A DNA stretch of 64,000 bases from Lentisphaerota bacterium (GTDB lineage: Bacteria; Verrucomicrobiota; Lentisphaeria; Victivallales; Victivallaceae). Below the pieces are notes generated by a model. It worked only from the letters and a program-made list of their open reading frames with translations. It was not told the origin of the DNA and did not search any database. Position 1 is the stretch's first letter. Every line of letters begins with the position of its first letter. The stretch spans positions 1 through 64,000 of the forward strand of contig JAAEMX010000018.1 in the NCBI GenBank assembly GCA_024225035.1, read 5' to 3'. The translations under genes and the position numbers were made by a program. Positions 44,456 through 53,295 of this stretch are shown piece after piece.

Positions 44456-46414
44456 ATGATAGACTTTAAGAATATACAGAAAAGTTACGGCGGACAGATA
44501 ATTTTTGGCGGCTGTGACTTGCGAATAAACCCAGGTGAACGGGTAGGGGTTGTTGGCCCTAACGGCTCTGGGAAAAGTACTTTGTTTGGTATTTTGAATG
44601 GAAATATTGAGCTGGATGGAGGCAAAGTATTTCTGCCAAAAGGAGTAAGAATAGGCTACCTGAGGCAGCACTTGCCTGAGGGGGCACTTGGTTCTGCCCT
44701 GATAGATTTTACTGCTGACGCCCTTCCTGAGCTTAAAGAGCTCTCTGCCAGACTGCATGAACTTGAGCATTTACTGGAAGAAGACTGTGATGAACAGCAG
44801 GCTGAGCGCCTGCTTAAAGAACACGGTAATTTGCAGTCTAGATTTGAGCACCTTGGTGGATATACTATTCGAAGTGCCGCGGCGGCGGCGCTTTCAGGGC
44901 TTGGTTTTAAAGATAGTGACTTTACAAAGAATATGTCTGAATTCAGCGGCGGCTGGCAAATGCGTGCTGCTCTGGCAAGAGTGCTGATTTCACGTCCTGA
45001 CATACTGCTTCTTGATGAGCCTTCAAACTACCTTGATATTCCGGCAATTGAATGGCTGGCAAGAGATTTGCAGGGCTTTCAAGGTACTTTGTTAATGGTA
45101 TCACATGACAGGTATCTTTTAAAGCGTCTGTGTAATGTGACTATAGAAGTTAATAATGGACGAACCACCCGCTATGCTGGTGATTATGATTACTACAGGC
45201 GTGAACGCGAACATCGCATGACCAGTGTTGAAGCTGCGCGTAAAAATCAGCAGCGTAAACGAGAACAGTTGCAGCGTAATATTGACCGCTTCCGTTCTAA
45301 GAGCTCAAAGGCTTCTCAGGCTCAAAGCTGGCAAAAGCAGTTGGACAAGATGGACGATGTTGAGTCACTTGATAACTTAAGTTATTCAGGGAAAATTCGT
45401 TTGCCTGACGCTCCTGCTTGTGGAGCCGAAGCGTTCAGGTTTGAAAATATTTCTTTTAATTACCCAGGGAAGTCAATTTTTGAAGATCTAGATTTATCAG
45501 TAGATTCCGGAAGTAAAATTGCCTTTGTTGGATATAATGGTACTGGCAAAACAACACTGCTAAAACTGTTAGCCGGGCAATTGAAACCTCAGGATGGCAG
45601 GATTGTTACTGGTCATAATGTGATAGAAGGTTATCAGGCTCAGGAATTTGCTGATTTGCTGCCTGATGAATGCAGCGCAGAGGATGTTGTCAGATCTGCA
45701 GTCTGTGACAAGGAAAAACTTAGCATTGTACCAAATGTACTGGCAAGTTTCGGCTTTGGGCGCAATGAAGCTTCAAAGCCATGTAAGGTTCTCAGTGGTG
45801 GCGAAAAAATTCGTTTGTGTTTTGCCAGAATTTTCATAAATCCTCCGAACCTTCTGATCCTTGATGAGCCGACAACTCACCTTGATATTGCTGCAAGAGA
45901 GGCTTTGCAGCAGGCTTTGGATAATTTTAAAGGGACTTTGTGTCTGGTGAGCCATGACATTGAATTTGTCAGGGACGTGGCCAAAACTATTATAGTAATG
46001 CGCCCACCAGGCGTTAAAAAATATTATGGTAACTACGATTATTATCTCGAAAAATCCGCTCTTGAAGATTCAACATCCGTTGACGATGTCAAGCCTGCAG
46101 CCGCAGGTAACGGAGATGGCTCTCAGAGTAAAGAGCGCCGTCGGGAGCGTGCTAAAAGGCGTCAGGAAATAGCTGCAGCCAAAAAGAAGGCTCAAAGTGA
46201 TGTCGAAAGACTTGAGGATGTCCTTGATCAACTTGAAACCAGGCGACAGAAGCTTTTAGAGCAAATGTCTGGCGGCGATGGCGTGGATTATTCGGTAATC
46301 AATCGGGAAATTTCGGAGATTCAAAATAATATCGATAGAACAACTGCTGAATGGGAGCAGGCTGCTGAGCATCTTGAGGATATTTTAAAGCTAAATGATG
46401 AAATACATTCTTGA
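44456..46414 (+). CDS. ABC-F family ATPase (Uup/YheS/EttA-like)
   Basis: ABC-F proteins bind the ribosomal E-site or act in translation and resistance. They have two ATPase domains and no membrane part. Here Walker A sequences are GPNGSGKST and GYNGTGKTT. Signatures are FSGGWQMRAALAR and LSGGEKIRLCFAR. Walker B sequences are LLLDEPSNYLD and LLILDEPTTHLD. The linker between domains is charged and helical. The 652 residues end in a C-terminal coiled coil (KRRQEIAAAKKKAQ), as in the Uup/YheS type. The exact subgroup cannot be read. The start at 44456 has CAGG nearby. Confidence 0.93.
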   Translation: MIDFKNIQKSYGGQIIFGGCDLRINPGERVGVVGPNGSGKSTLFGILNGNIELDGGKVFLPKGVRIGYLRQHLPEGALGSALIDFTADALPELKELSARLHELEHLLEEDCDEQQAERLLKEHGNLQSRFEHLGGYTIRSAAAAALSGLGFKDSDFTKNMSEFSGGWQMRAALARVLISRPDILLLDEPSNYLDIPAIEWLARDLQGFQGTLLMVSHDRYLLKRLCNVTIEVNNGRTTRYAGDYDYYRREREHRMTSVEAARKNQQRKREQLQRNIDRFRSKSSKASQAQSWQKQLDKMDDVESLDNLSYSGKIRLPDAPACGAEAFRFENISFNYPGKSIFEDLDLSVDSGSKIAFVGYNGTGKTTLLKLLAGQLKPQDGRIVTGHNVIEGYQAQEFADLLPDECSAEDVVRSAVCDKEKLSIVPNVLASFGFGRNEASKPCKVLSGGEKIRLCFARIFINPPNLLILDEPTTHLDIAAREALQQALDNFKGTLCLVSHDIEFVRDVAKTIIVMRPPGVKKYYGNYDYYLEKSALEDSTSVDDVKPAAAGNGDGSQSKERRRERAKRRQEIAAAKKKAQSDVERLEDVLDQLETRRQKLLEQMSGGDGVDYSVINREISEIQNNIDRTTAEWEQAAEHLEDILKLNDEIHS

Positions 46415-46525
46415 GCTTTTTAGTAGACTTTGTATCAATTAATTTATTGATAAGCTGCCTTGAAATTTGGCCGTTTAATACGATATTAGTCATTTAATAT
46501 TAATCGAGGGAGATGCAGAACTAAA

Positions 46526-48199
46526 ATGAGTTGCAAGTGTAAAGTGCCGGAAAGAATGTTGGCCTGGCCCTTGTACGGTGCCGGAATGGAACAACTTGGA
46601 AAAAACGACCAGCCGGTCGAAGTTGAAGTTCCACAGCCAGGTGTAGGTGAGTTGCTGGTTAGAATTGATGCCATAGGCTTGTGCTTTTCTGACGTTAAGC
46701 TCATTCGCACAGGTGAGGATCACCCGCGTGTTATTTCTGAAGATCTCTCAACTGATCCGGTTATCCCCGGCCATGAGGCAGTAATGACTGTCGTCAAGGT
46801 TGGTGATGAACTTGGAAGTAAATTTAAATGCGGACAACGTTTTATTATCCAGGCAGATATTTACGTTAAAGGCAAAGGTTTCGCCTATGGTTATGCCATT
46901 AATGGTGGTATGGCTCAATACAGTATTCTTGATGAACGTGTATTGAATGGCGATGAAGGCTGTTATCTTTTGCCGATAAAAGACGAAACATCGTCCGCAA
47001 TTGCAGCTTTGATGGAACCATGGACCTGTGTACAGGCCAGTTACATGATTGATAATCGTACTGCACCTGAAGAAAGTGGCAGTGTGTTGATTGTTGCTGA
47101 CAATAAGTCTGATAAGATTTATGCGGCAGGTGAATTGCTGAAAGCCGCGGCTCCGGCCAGAGTATGTACCGTTAATCTTTCTGAAGCCGCAATACATGCG
47201 CTGACAGAAGAGCTTGGCGTTGAAATTGAATCTCTGGAAGCCTTACCTGAAGCCGGTTTTGATGATATTTTTATATGCGATTGTTCTCGTGAATTAGCAG
47301 AAAAAGTCGGAAAATTAGGTTCTCGGGGAGCTGTTATCAGTTTCATTGGTAACTACCCGAATGAAGAGTGGGCTTTTGATGTCGGCAGCATCCACTACGA
47401 AGGATGGTTCTATCAAGGAGCGGAAGGCAATTGCCTGTCCGCGGCATATAACAGAAATGTCCGCAACAGCTGGAAAAAGGGCGGCGTTTGCTGGTTGCCC
47501 GGCGGCGCCGGTGCCATGGGGCAGATGCATACCCAGATGGCGGTTGAATCACCGGACGGTCCTTCCAGAATTTTGGTTTCGGACATGGATGACGCCAGAA
47601 TTGAGAACGTCTCAAACCTGTTGGCTGACACCATCGAAAAGCGCGGTATCGAGTTTAAAACTGTTAATCCATCGAAACTTACCGTAGAAGAGTTTGAAAA
47701 ATTGTTAAAAGACTTTGCGCCTGACGGATTTGACGATATAGTAATGTTAGTTCCTGTTGTTCCTGTACTTGACGGCTCTGCCAGGGAGATGGCTGAAGAT
47801 GCTCTAATGAACATCTTTGCAGGTATCCCGGCCGGTAAAGAAGGTGCGTTAAATGTCTGGGGAATTGCCTCCGGCGGAATGCGCTTTATCGGCTCAAGCG
47901 GCAGTAAAACCGCTCATTTAAGGCACACTCTGGGACTGGCTGAAACTGGTGCTTTAGCACCGGTCATAGCGCTGGCAGCTGTTGGGGGCATGAAAGCGCT
48001 GAAAGAAGGTCTTAATGCGGTTATCAATGCGGAATTCCCAGGCAAAACGGTTATTTTTCCGAATTGTCCGGATATGCCGCTTACTGCAATTAACGATATT
48101 TCGAAGTTGGCCGACGGTATTGAGGAAACCCTTGACAATAAAGGTTTTTATACATTGAAAACCGAATGTAAACTGCTGGATCAATATTCCAGCCGCTAA
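46526..48199 (+). CDS. Large zinc-dependent medium-chain dehydrogenase (SorE-like)
   Basis: The 557-residue protein belongs to the medium-chain dehydrogenase/reductase superfamily. The GroES-like domain carries GLCFSDVKLIRTG with the zinc Cys, VIPGHEAVMTVVKVG and ALMEPWTCVQASY. Two nucleotide-fold segments follow (SVLIVADNKSDKI and LPGGAGAMGQMHTQ). The extra 200 or so residues over a normal 350-residue member resemble sorbose-phosphate-reductase-type proteins; the substrate is unknown, probably a polyol or sugar phosphate. It is cytosolic. lptD begins 17 bp downstream, so the genes probably share a transcript. Confidence 0.75.
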   Translation: MSCKCKVPERMLAWPLYGAGMEQLGKNDQPVEVEVPQPGVGELLVRIDAIGLCFSDVKLIRTGEDHPRVISEDLSTDPVIPGHEAVMTVVKVGDELGSKFKCGQRFIIQADIYVKGKGFAYGYAINGGMAQYSILDERVLNGDEGCYLLPIKDETSSAIAALMEPWTCVQASYMIDNRTAPEESGSVLIVADNKSDKIYAAGELLKAAAPARVCTVNLSEAAIHALTEELGVEIESLEALPEAGFDDIFICDCSRELAEKVGKLGSRGAVISFIGNYPNEEWAFDVGSIHYEGWFYQGAEGNCLSAAYNRNVRNSWKKGGVCWLPGGAGAMGQMHTQMAVESPDGPSRILVSDMDDARIENVSNLLADTIEKRGIEFKTVNPSKLTVEEFEKLLKDFAPDGFDDIVMLVPVVPVLDGSAREMAEDALMNIFAGIPAGKEGALNVWGIASGGMRFIGSSGSKTAHLRHTLGLAETGALAPVIALAAVGGMKALKEGLNAVINAEFPGKTVIFPNCPDMPLTAINDISKLADGIEETLDNKGFYTLKTECKLLDQYSSR

Positions 48200-48216
48200 C
48201 AATTGGAGAGAACCGG

Positions 48217-50844
48217 TTGAGCTGTGTACGTAAGTTATTGACAATTATTTTTATGTTGGCCTCAGTTTTTACTGCGGAGGCGCTGGATGTCAAAGATTTT
48301 TTTGACTTTGATTTTAAGTCAAAACCCGGGTTGAGAGACCTTAGTAAAATCAGGGCTGACAGCACCAGCATAGTTGGCAAAAACATTATTGTAAGAGGTA
48401 ATGTTTTCATTCCTTATGGAAATATGACCGTATATGCCGATAAAGCTATAGTTAACTTTGAGACCAAAGACCTTGAAGCTATCGGCAATATCAGGGTTTA
48501 CAGGGTGCGCACTAAAAACGCAACCGTTGACCTTGACCAGCTCAGCAAAATAGCTGCTTATCCAGATACTCTGGTTGATATTTTAGGGTATTCTCTCGAC
48601 CCGGTCGGCAATCAGTTACTCAAAATAAAAGTTTATTTTCAGGGTGATATGCTAAAAGCCAGCCGGGTGACGGGTAACCTCACCACCGGTATGTTTTCAT
48701 TCAAAGACTTTGAAGGCCGCTACAAAACTTTTGTTGCCCGCGCAAAGTCAGGTATACGTAAGCCGGGTGGCGAGATTGTTATTAAAGACGCTGAAATCAG
48801 TTCCTGTGAATACATGCTCCAGAACCATGGGCATTATTCCATAAAATGTGGAACTGCAAAAATATACCCGCATCAGTCTGACAGCTTTGGTATTGCCGGA
48901 TATAAACCTAACCTTGGTGAGCACAGTATTTGGGCTTATGACTGTTGGTTCAAAGTGTTCGGAATGCCTGTTCTTTACATGCCGGTTTTCTATAAGCCAA
49001 AAGAAGAAAGTCCAGGTTTATTTGGAGTGAAGGGTGGTTATAACAGTAACTGGGGTGCATTCTTCCAGTTTTCCAAGCGCTTTACTTTGACTGACTCCCC
49101 TTATTCATCAATCAAGCTGCTTGCTGACTACTACAGTCTGCGTGGTTTTGGTTACGGTGCTGACGCCGAAGTGCTGACTGAGTATTCCAAAACTAAGATT
49201 TTTGGTTATAGTATTTACGACATGCGTCCTTATGAAACAACTGAAGCTGATGATATCGGACGCCTGACTATCCCGCATTATCGTTACGGGCTTCGTTTAA
49301 GTAACGTTTCACACATAACGCCTCGTTTGGATTTCCGCGGACAGTTTGCTTTGTTTAGTGATTACTATTTCCTGAACGACTATTTCAAAAACACATATAA
49401 TAATAACCCTGAACCAATAACTTTCTCATCTCTCGAGTATCAGTTTGACCGTTTCTCAGCATCTGTATTTACTCGAGTTCAGACCAATGACTTCTATACA
49501 ACAGTAGAAAACTTGCCAACGTTCAGGTTAAACTTCCCTCGTCAGGAAATATTTTCCAATGTATTTTGGGAAGGTCAGTCTGATGTTGGGTACTTTAGAA
49601 TGAAGTGGCGTCAGTTTGATGAACCCCGTACCGCAGGTAATGGTGTTGAGCCTAAAGACTATGATTCTGCTCGTTTTGACACTGTGAATTTCCTGTACTA
49701 CCCAATCAGACTCGAATGGCTGACTTTGGTGCCGCGTGCCGGCATACGCATGACTGCATATCAGAATACTTCTAATCAGAAGGTTTCTGAAGATGACTTG
49801 CAGACAATATTTGCAGTACAGGATGTGGAAGGTACTGCTGACGGTGACGTTGTTAACTATGATATGAATGGTGGAAGTAAAGTCAGGTTCATTGGTGAGG
49901 TTGGTTTGGAAGGTACCACTAAGATTTCCCGCTCATGGCAGAACGTGAAAAATGCTTACTGGCAGCTTGACGGCTTGCGCCACATCATCGAACCTTACTT
50001 TAACTATACTTACATTCCAAAACCTACTGTTAACCGTGAGCATCTTCTATATTTTGATGAGGTTGACCGTATTCAGGAACAAAACTTTATTCGTCTTGGT
50101 GTGCGTCAGCGTATTCAGACAAGACGCGGCACCTTTGGAAATGAACAGATTTATAACTGGTTTACTATCGAAAATTATTGGGATTACTACTTTCAACCTC
50201 AGGATGGTTTTAATAACATTGGTGACTTTGTTACTAAATTGTATTTTAACCCTACTTCAAAACTGAGCTTGATTACACTGTTTTCAATCGATGCTGGCGG
50301 ACAGGACAGTATTACTGGTATTGAGGATGACTTTGCTTCTAATGGAGGCCTGCATTTTAGTTGGCTAAATAAGTGGGAAGTCCAGGTGAATTACAAGATT
50401 ATGGAAGACTTGAATCTGTATTTCTCATATATCCTTCAGAATCCTTACAAAACACAATCTGTTTACTCAATGGGTAGTAACTTTACTGAACTTGAAGCAG
50501 GTAGTGCCTTTGACCAGTTTTATCCTGATAATATACAAAATTTACGTTTCGGGATAAATTTTCCGATAACGCCTGACCGAAAATTGCGTGGTGCATATGA
50601 GATGTACTATGACTTTTATGCGGGTTATATACGAGAACAACAGGTGAAGATATATAAAACTATTCACTGTTGGGAAGTTGCTGCTGAGTTTGCGCAGGTT
50701 CAATCGCGTAACTCCGACGGCAGTAAACGCCTTCGTTACACGGCTCTTGTCACGCTTTACCTGACCGGGTTGAATACCCCTCTGCAAAGCGTTCAACGTC
50801 AGACCGTGAACACCTTCACTCAGATCAGACAGGAGGGTATCTGA
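48217..50844 (+). CDS. lptD: LPS-assembly outer-membrane protein LptD
   Basis: LptD inserts LPS into the outer leaflet of the outer membrane as a large beta barrel. The 875 residues have a signal peptide ending about TAEA, then an OstA-like domain (about 40-150: NIIVRGNVFIPYGNMTVYADK, an LptA/OstA pattern). Cys-bearing joints follow (SSCEYML, YSIKCG, YDCWFKVFG), with MPVLYMPVFYKP as the family's barrel entry. A long beta-rich barrel ends in TFTQIRQEG. The TTG start has GGAGAG 7 nt upstream. It is followed after 3 bp by hldD, so LPS core synthesis and export are co-expressed. Confidence 0.88.
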   Translation: MSCVRKLLTIIFMLASVFTAEALDVKDFFDFDFKSKPGLRDLSKIRADSTSIVGKNIIVRGNVFIPYGNMTVYADKAIVNFETKDLEAIGNIRVYRVRTKNATVDLDQLSKIAAYPDTLVDILGYSLDPVGNQLLKIKVYFQGDMLKASRVTGNLTTGMFSFKDFEGRYKTFVARAKSGIRKPGGEIVIKDAEISSCEYMLQNHGHYSIKCGTAKIYPHQSDSFGIAGYKPNLGEHSIWAYDCWFKVFGMPVLYMPVFYKPKEESPGLFGVKGGYNSNWGAFFQFSKRFTLTDSPYSSIKLLADYYSLRGFGYGADAEVLTEYSKTKIFGYSIYDMRPYETTEADDIGRLTIPHYRYGLRLSNVSHITPRLDFRGQFALFSDYYFLNDYFKNTYNNNPEPITFSSLEYQFDRFSASVFTRVQTNDFYTTVENLPTFRLNFPRQEIFSNVFWEGQSDVGYFRMKWRQFDEPRTAGNGVEPKDYDSARFDTVNFLYYPIRLEWLTLVPRAGIRMTAYQNTSNQKVSEDDLQTIFAVQDVEGTADGDVVNYDMNGGSKVRFIGEVGLEGTTKISRSWQNVKNAYWQLDGLRHIIEPYFNYTYIPKPTVNREHLLYFDEVDRIQEQNFIRLGVRQRIQTRRGTFGNEQIYNWFTIENYWDYYFQPQDGFNNIGDFVTKLYFNPTSKLSLITLFSIDAGGQDSITGIEDDFASNGGLHFSWLNKWEVQVNYKIMEDLNLYFSYILQNPYKTQSVYSMGSNFTELEAGSAFDQFYPDNIQNLRFGINFPITPDRKLRGAYEMYYDFYAGYIREQQVKIYKTIHCWEVAAEFAQVQSRNSDGSKRLRYTALVTLYLTGLNTPLQSVQRQTVNTFTQIRQEGI

Positions 50845-50847
50845 TAA

Positions 50848-51828
50848 ATGTATATAGTAACTGGAGCTGCCGGACTGATCGGCAGTGGTGTTGTCTGGGG
50901 GTTGAACCAGCGTGGTATTGAAGATATCCTGCTGGTAGGTCATCTTGGACAATCTGAAAAATGGAAGAATTTACGTGCTTTGCGTTATTCTGATTATGAG
51001 GAAAAACAGGATTTTCGTGAACTTATCTTGCATGGTGCGTTTGACGAATCCAGAATAGAAGCAATTATTCACATGGGGGCGTGTTCAGCTACAACTGAGC
51101 GTAACGCCAGTTACCTTGTGGATAATAATTATAACTACACTCAGGAGCTTGCGGGCTTTGCCTCAGAGCATGGTATCAGATTCATCTATGCGTCAAGCTG
51201 CGCCACATACGGCGACGGCAGTCTTGGATACAGCGATAACGAAGACGAGCTTGAAAAGCTGCGTCCAATGAATATGTATGGCTACTCCAAGCATATGTTT
51301 GACCTGTGGGCAAAACGCAAGGGGCTGCTTAAAGAAATTACTGGTTTGAAGTTCTCTAACGTTTATGGGTCTAATGAACTTCATAAAAGCGATATGCGCA
51401 GCGTTGTCTGTCGTGCTTTTGAACAGATTTCTACCGAAGGTAAAATGCGTCTTTTCAAGTCTTATCATCACGAATATGCTGATGGTGAACAGAAGCGTGA
51501 TTTTATCTACATCAAAGATGCTGTCGACATGATTTTATTCCTGCTGGATAAACCTGAAAGTCACGGTATTTTTAACATTGGCAGTGGTCGTGCTGAGACA
51601 TGGAATGAGCTTGCAAAGGCTGCGTTTGCTGCTCTAGATAAAAAGGTCGATATCGAGTATATCGATATGCCGGATCACTTACGTGACAGATATCAATACT
51701 ATACCAAGGCTGATATGAGTAAGCTGCAGAGTTTGGGTTATGATCGCAAGGTAACTTCCCTCAATGAAGCTATTGGCGACTATATCAAAAATTACGTTGC
51801 GCAGGAAAAATTCCTTGGTGATGAGTAG
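50848..51828 (+). CDS. hldD: ADP-L-glycero-D-manno-heptose 6-epimerase HldD
   Basis: HldD epimerises ADP-D,D-heptose to the L,D form used for the LPS inner core. The 326 residues begin MYIVTGAAGLIGSG (Rossmann NAD(P) motif). Residues YASSCATYG and YGYSKHMFDLW give the Ser-Tyr-Lys catalytic set of SDR enzymes. NASYLVDNNYNYT and QKRDFIYIKDAVDM match this enzyme closely. AGGAGG lies upstream and the start is 3 nt after the lptD stop. It is cytosolic. Confidence 0.93.
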   Translation: MYIVTGAAGLIGSGVVWGLNQRGIEDILLVGHLGQSEKWKNLRALRYSDYEEKQDFRELILHGAFDESRIEAIIHMGACSATTERNASYLVDNNYNYTQELAGFASEHGIRFIYASSCATYGDGSLGYSDNEDELEKLRPMNMYGYSKHMFDLWAKRKGLLKEITGLKFSNVYGSNELHKSDMRSVVCRAFEQISTEGKMRLFKSYHHEYADGEQKRDFIYIKDAVDMILFLLDKPESHGIFNIGSGRAETWNELAKAAFAALDKKVDIEYIDMPDHLRDRYQYYTKADMSKLQSLGYDRKVTSLNEAIGDYIKNYVAQEKFLGDE

Positions 51829-51836
51829 TTTAATTC

Positions 51837-51858
51837 TGCCGCTGAATTTGCGGCATTT
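51837..51858 (+). terminator. Weak hairpin between hldD and rsmB
   Basis: TGCCGC (51837-51842) pairs with GCGGCA (51850-51855), followed only by TTTAC. It may attenuate rather than stop transcription into rsmB. Confidence 0.35.
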
Positions 51859-51876
51859 ACTTTGGGCTGTTAAATA

Positions 51877-53139
51877 ATGAGAAAAGATACAGTACAAACT
51901 GCCGGTATGGTTTTTCAGACAGCCCTCTACTGCCTTGAATATTGGGAAAGGCAGCGTATGGGGCTCGATGACATTATCGATGAACTTGCCGATCCCAAAT
52001 TAAGGCCAGTGGTTTCAAGCCTTCTTTTTGAGTATTTCCGTAATCGTGCATTTATTGAACGGTTGTTGAGATCAAAATTTAAGCGTATGCCTAAACCAAG
52101 GTTAAGGCGGGCACTGGCTGTTATCACGACTCAATGTCTTTTCCAGAGCGGCATAGGCAGGGAGTCTGCTGTTAATGTGGGAGTCAGCGCTGTCAAGACT
52201 AAGTATGGCGTAGCATCTGCAGGTTTTGTAAATGCTGTTATGCGCAGCATATTATCTGAAAATAATGTGCAGGAGCTGGAAAAATACAAAGAAAATCCTT
52301 TTTTGACAATGTCTGAAGAACTGCTTGCCAGATGGAAAAAACAATTTTCAAGTGAAGAACTTAACCAGATAATTTCGGCTATGCGAATTCAGCCGGAACT
52401 GACTTTTCGTTTAACAGGAAAAGTTTCTGAGGCAGAACTTGAAGAAATAGGTGCGGTTAAGCTGGAAAATTTATCTTGGAATACTGACTTTACATTTTAC
52501 CGAACTTCCAAGCCGCGTGATCTTTTTGCGAAATCCTGGCTTGCCGAGGGGCGGATATATATTCAGGATCCTGCAACTTCTATGGCTCTTTCATTGCCTG
52601 AGGTAAAAGCCGGCAGTAAAGTGCTTGATATGTGCGCAGCTCCAGGCGGCAAGGCTTTGATGTTGTCAGAGCATTTAAAAGGTGGGGGGCACCTGGTTGC
52701 GGCGGACCGTTCATCCAGACGTCAGGAGTTGACGGCTCAAAATTTTAAAGTGCGCAACCTTGATTGTGAAATAGTTTGCGCCGCAGCGGATAAACTTGAC
52801 TTTAAGCCAGAGTCATTTGATCTGATTTTGGCTGATGTGCCGTGTTCTAATACTGGGGTCTACAGACATCGCCCTGATGCCATGTGGCGTTTCAGTAAAG
52901 CTGGACTCAATGATATTGTTGACTTGCAGCGCAGGATAATAGAAAAAGCGTTTGATATGCTGGCTCCCGGAGGGCAGCTGATTTACAGTACTTGCAGTAT
53001 TGATGAAGAAGAAGACGAAAAGCAAGTGGAATGGATATTATCTTCCTTTGATGAACTGAAGTTTGTTGAAAAGAAAAAGATATTACCATCTGAGCATTGG
53101 GATGGGGCTTTTGCCGCTCTATTCATAAAGGCTAAGTGA
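51877..53139 (+). CDS. rsmB: 16S rRNA (cytosine-967-C5)-methyltransferase RsmB
   Basis: RsmB methylates C967 of 16S rRNA. The 420 residues have an N-terminal NusB-like helical domain (about 1-130, FLIERLLRSKFKRM-like, PKPRLRRALAVITTQCL). The Rossmann SAM domain follows: KVLDMCAAPGGKALMLSEHL, LVAADRSSRRQ, ILADVPCSNTGVYRHRPD with the catalytic-loop Cys, and IYSTCSIDEEED with the second Cys. Length and order fit the Sun/Fmu family. It follows hldD after 48 bp and may be read through with the LPS operon. Confidence 0.92.
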   Translation: MRKDTVQTAGMVFQTALYCLEYWERQRMGLDDIIDELADPKLRPVVSSLLFEYFRNRAFIERLLRSKFKRMPKPRLRRALAVITTQCLFQSGIGRESAVNVGVSAVKTKYGVASAGFVNAVMRSILSENNVQELEKYKENPFLTMSEELLARWKKQFSSEELNQIISAMRIQPELTFRLTGKVSEAELEEIGAVKLENLSWNTDFTFYRTSKPRDLFAKSWLAEGRIYIQDPATSMALSLPEVKAGSKVLDMCAAPGGKALMLSEHLKGGGHLVAADRSSRRQELTAQNFKVRNLDCEIVCAAADKLDFKPESFDLILADVPCSNTGVYRHRPDAMWRFSKAGLNDIVDLQRRIIEKAFDMLAPGGQLIYSTCSIDEEEDEKQVEWILSSFDELKFVEKKKILPSEHWDGAFAALFIKAK

Positions 53140-53295
53140 AAATAAAATTGTTTGATCTAATTCATTGACTTGCATGAAGAATTGGATAAACTTCATACAT
53201 ATATAATTTGTTACTTGAAAAATTATCTATATTGAACTAACTTTCTTTGTGGGTTTTGTTGAGAAATATTTCCTTATAAAGAAGGTATTGTTCAG

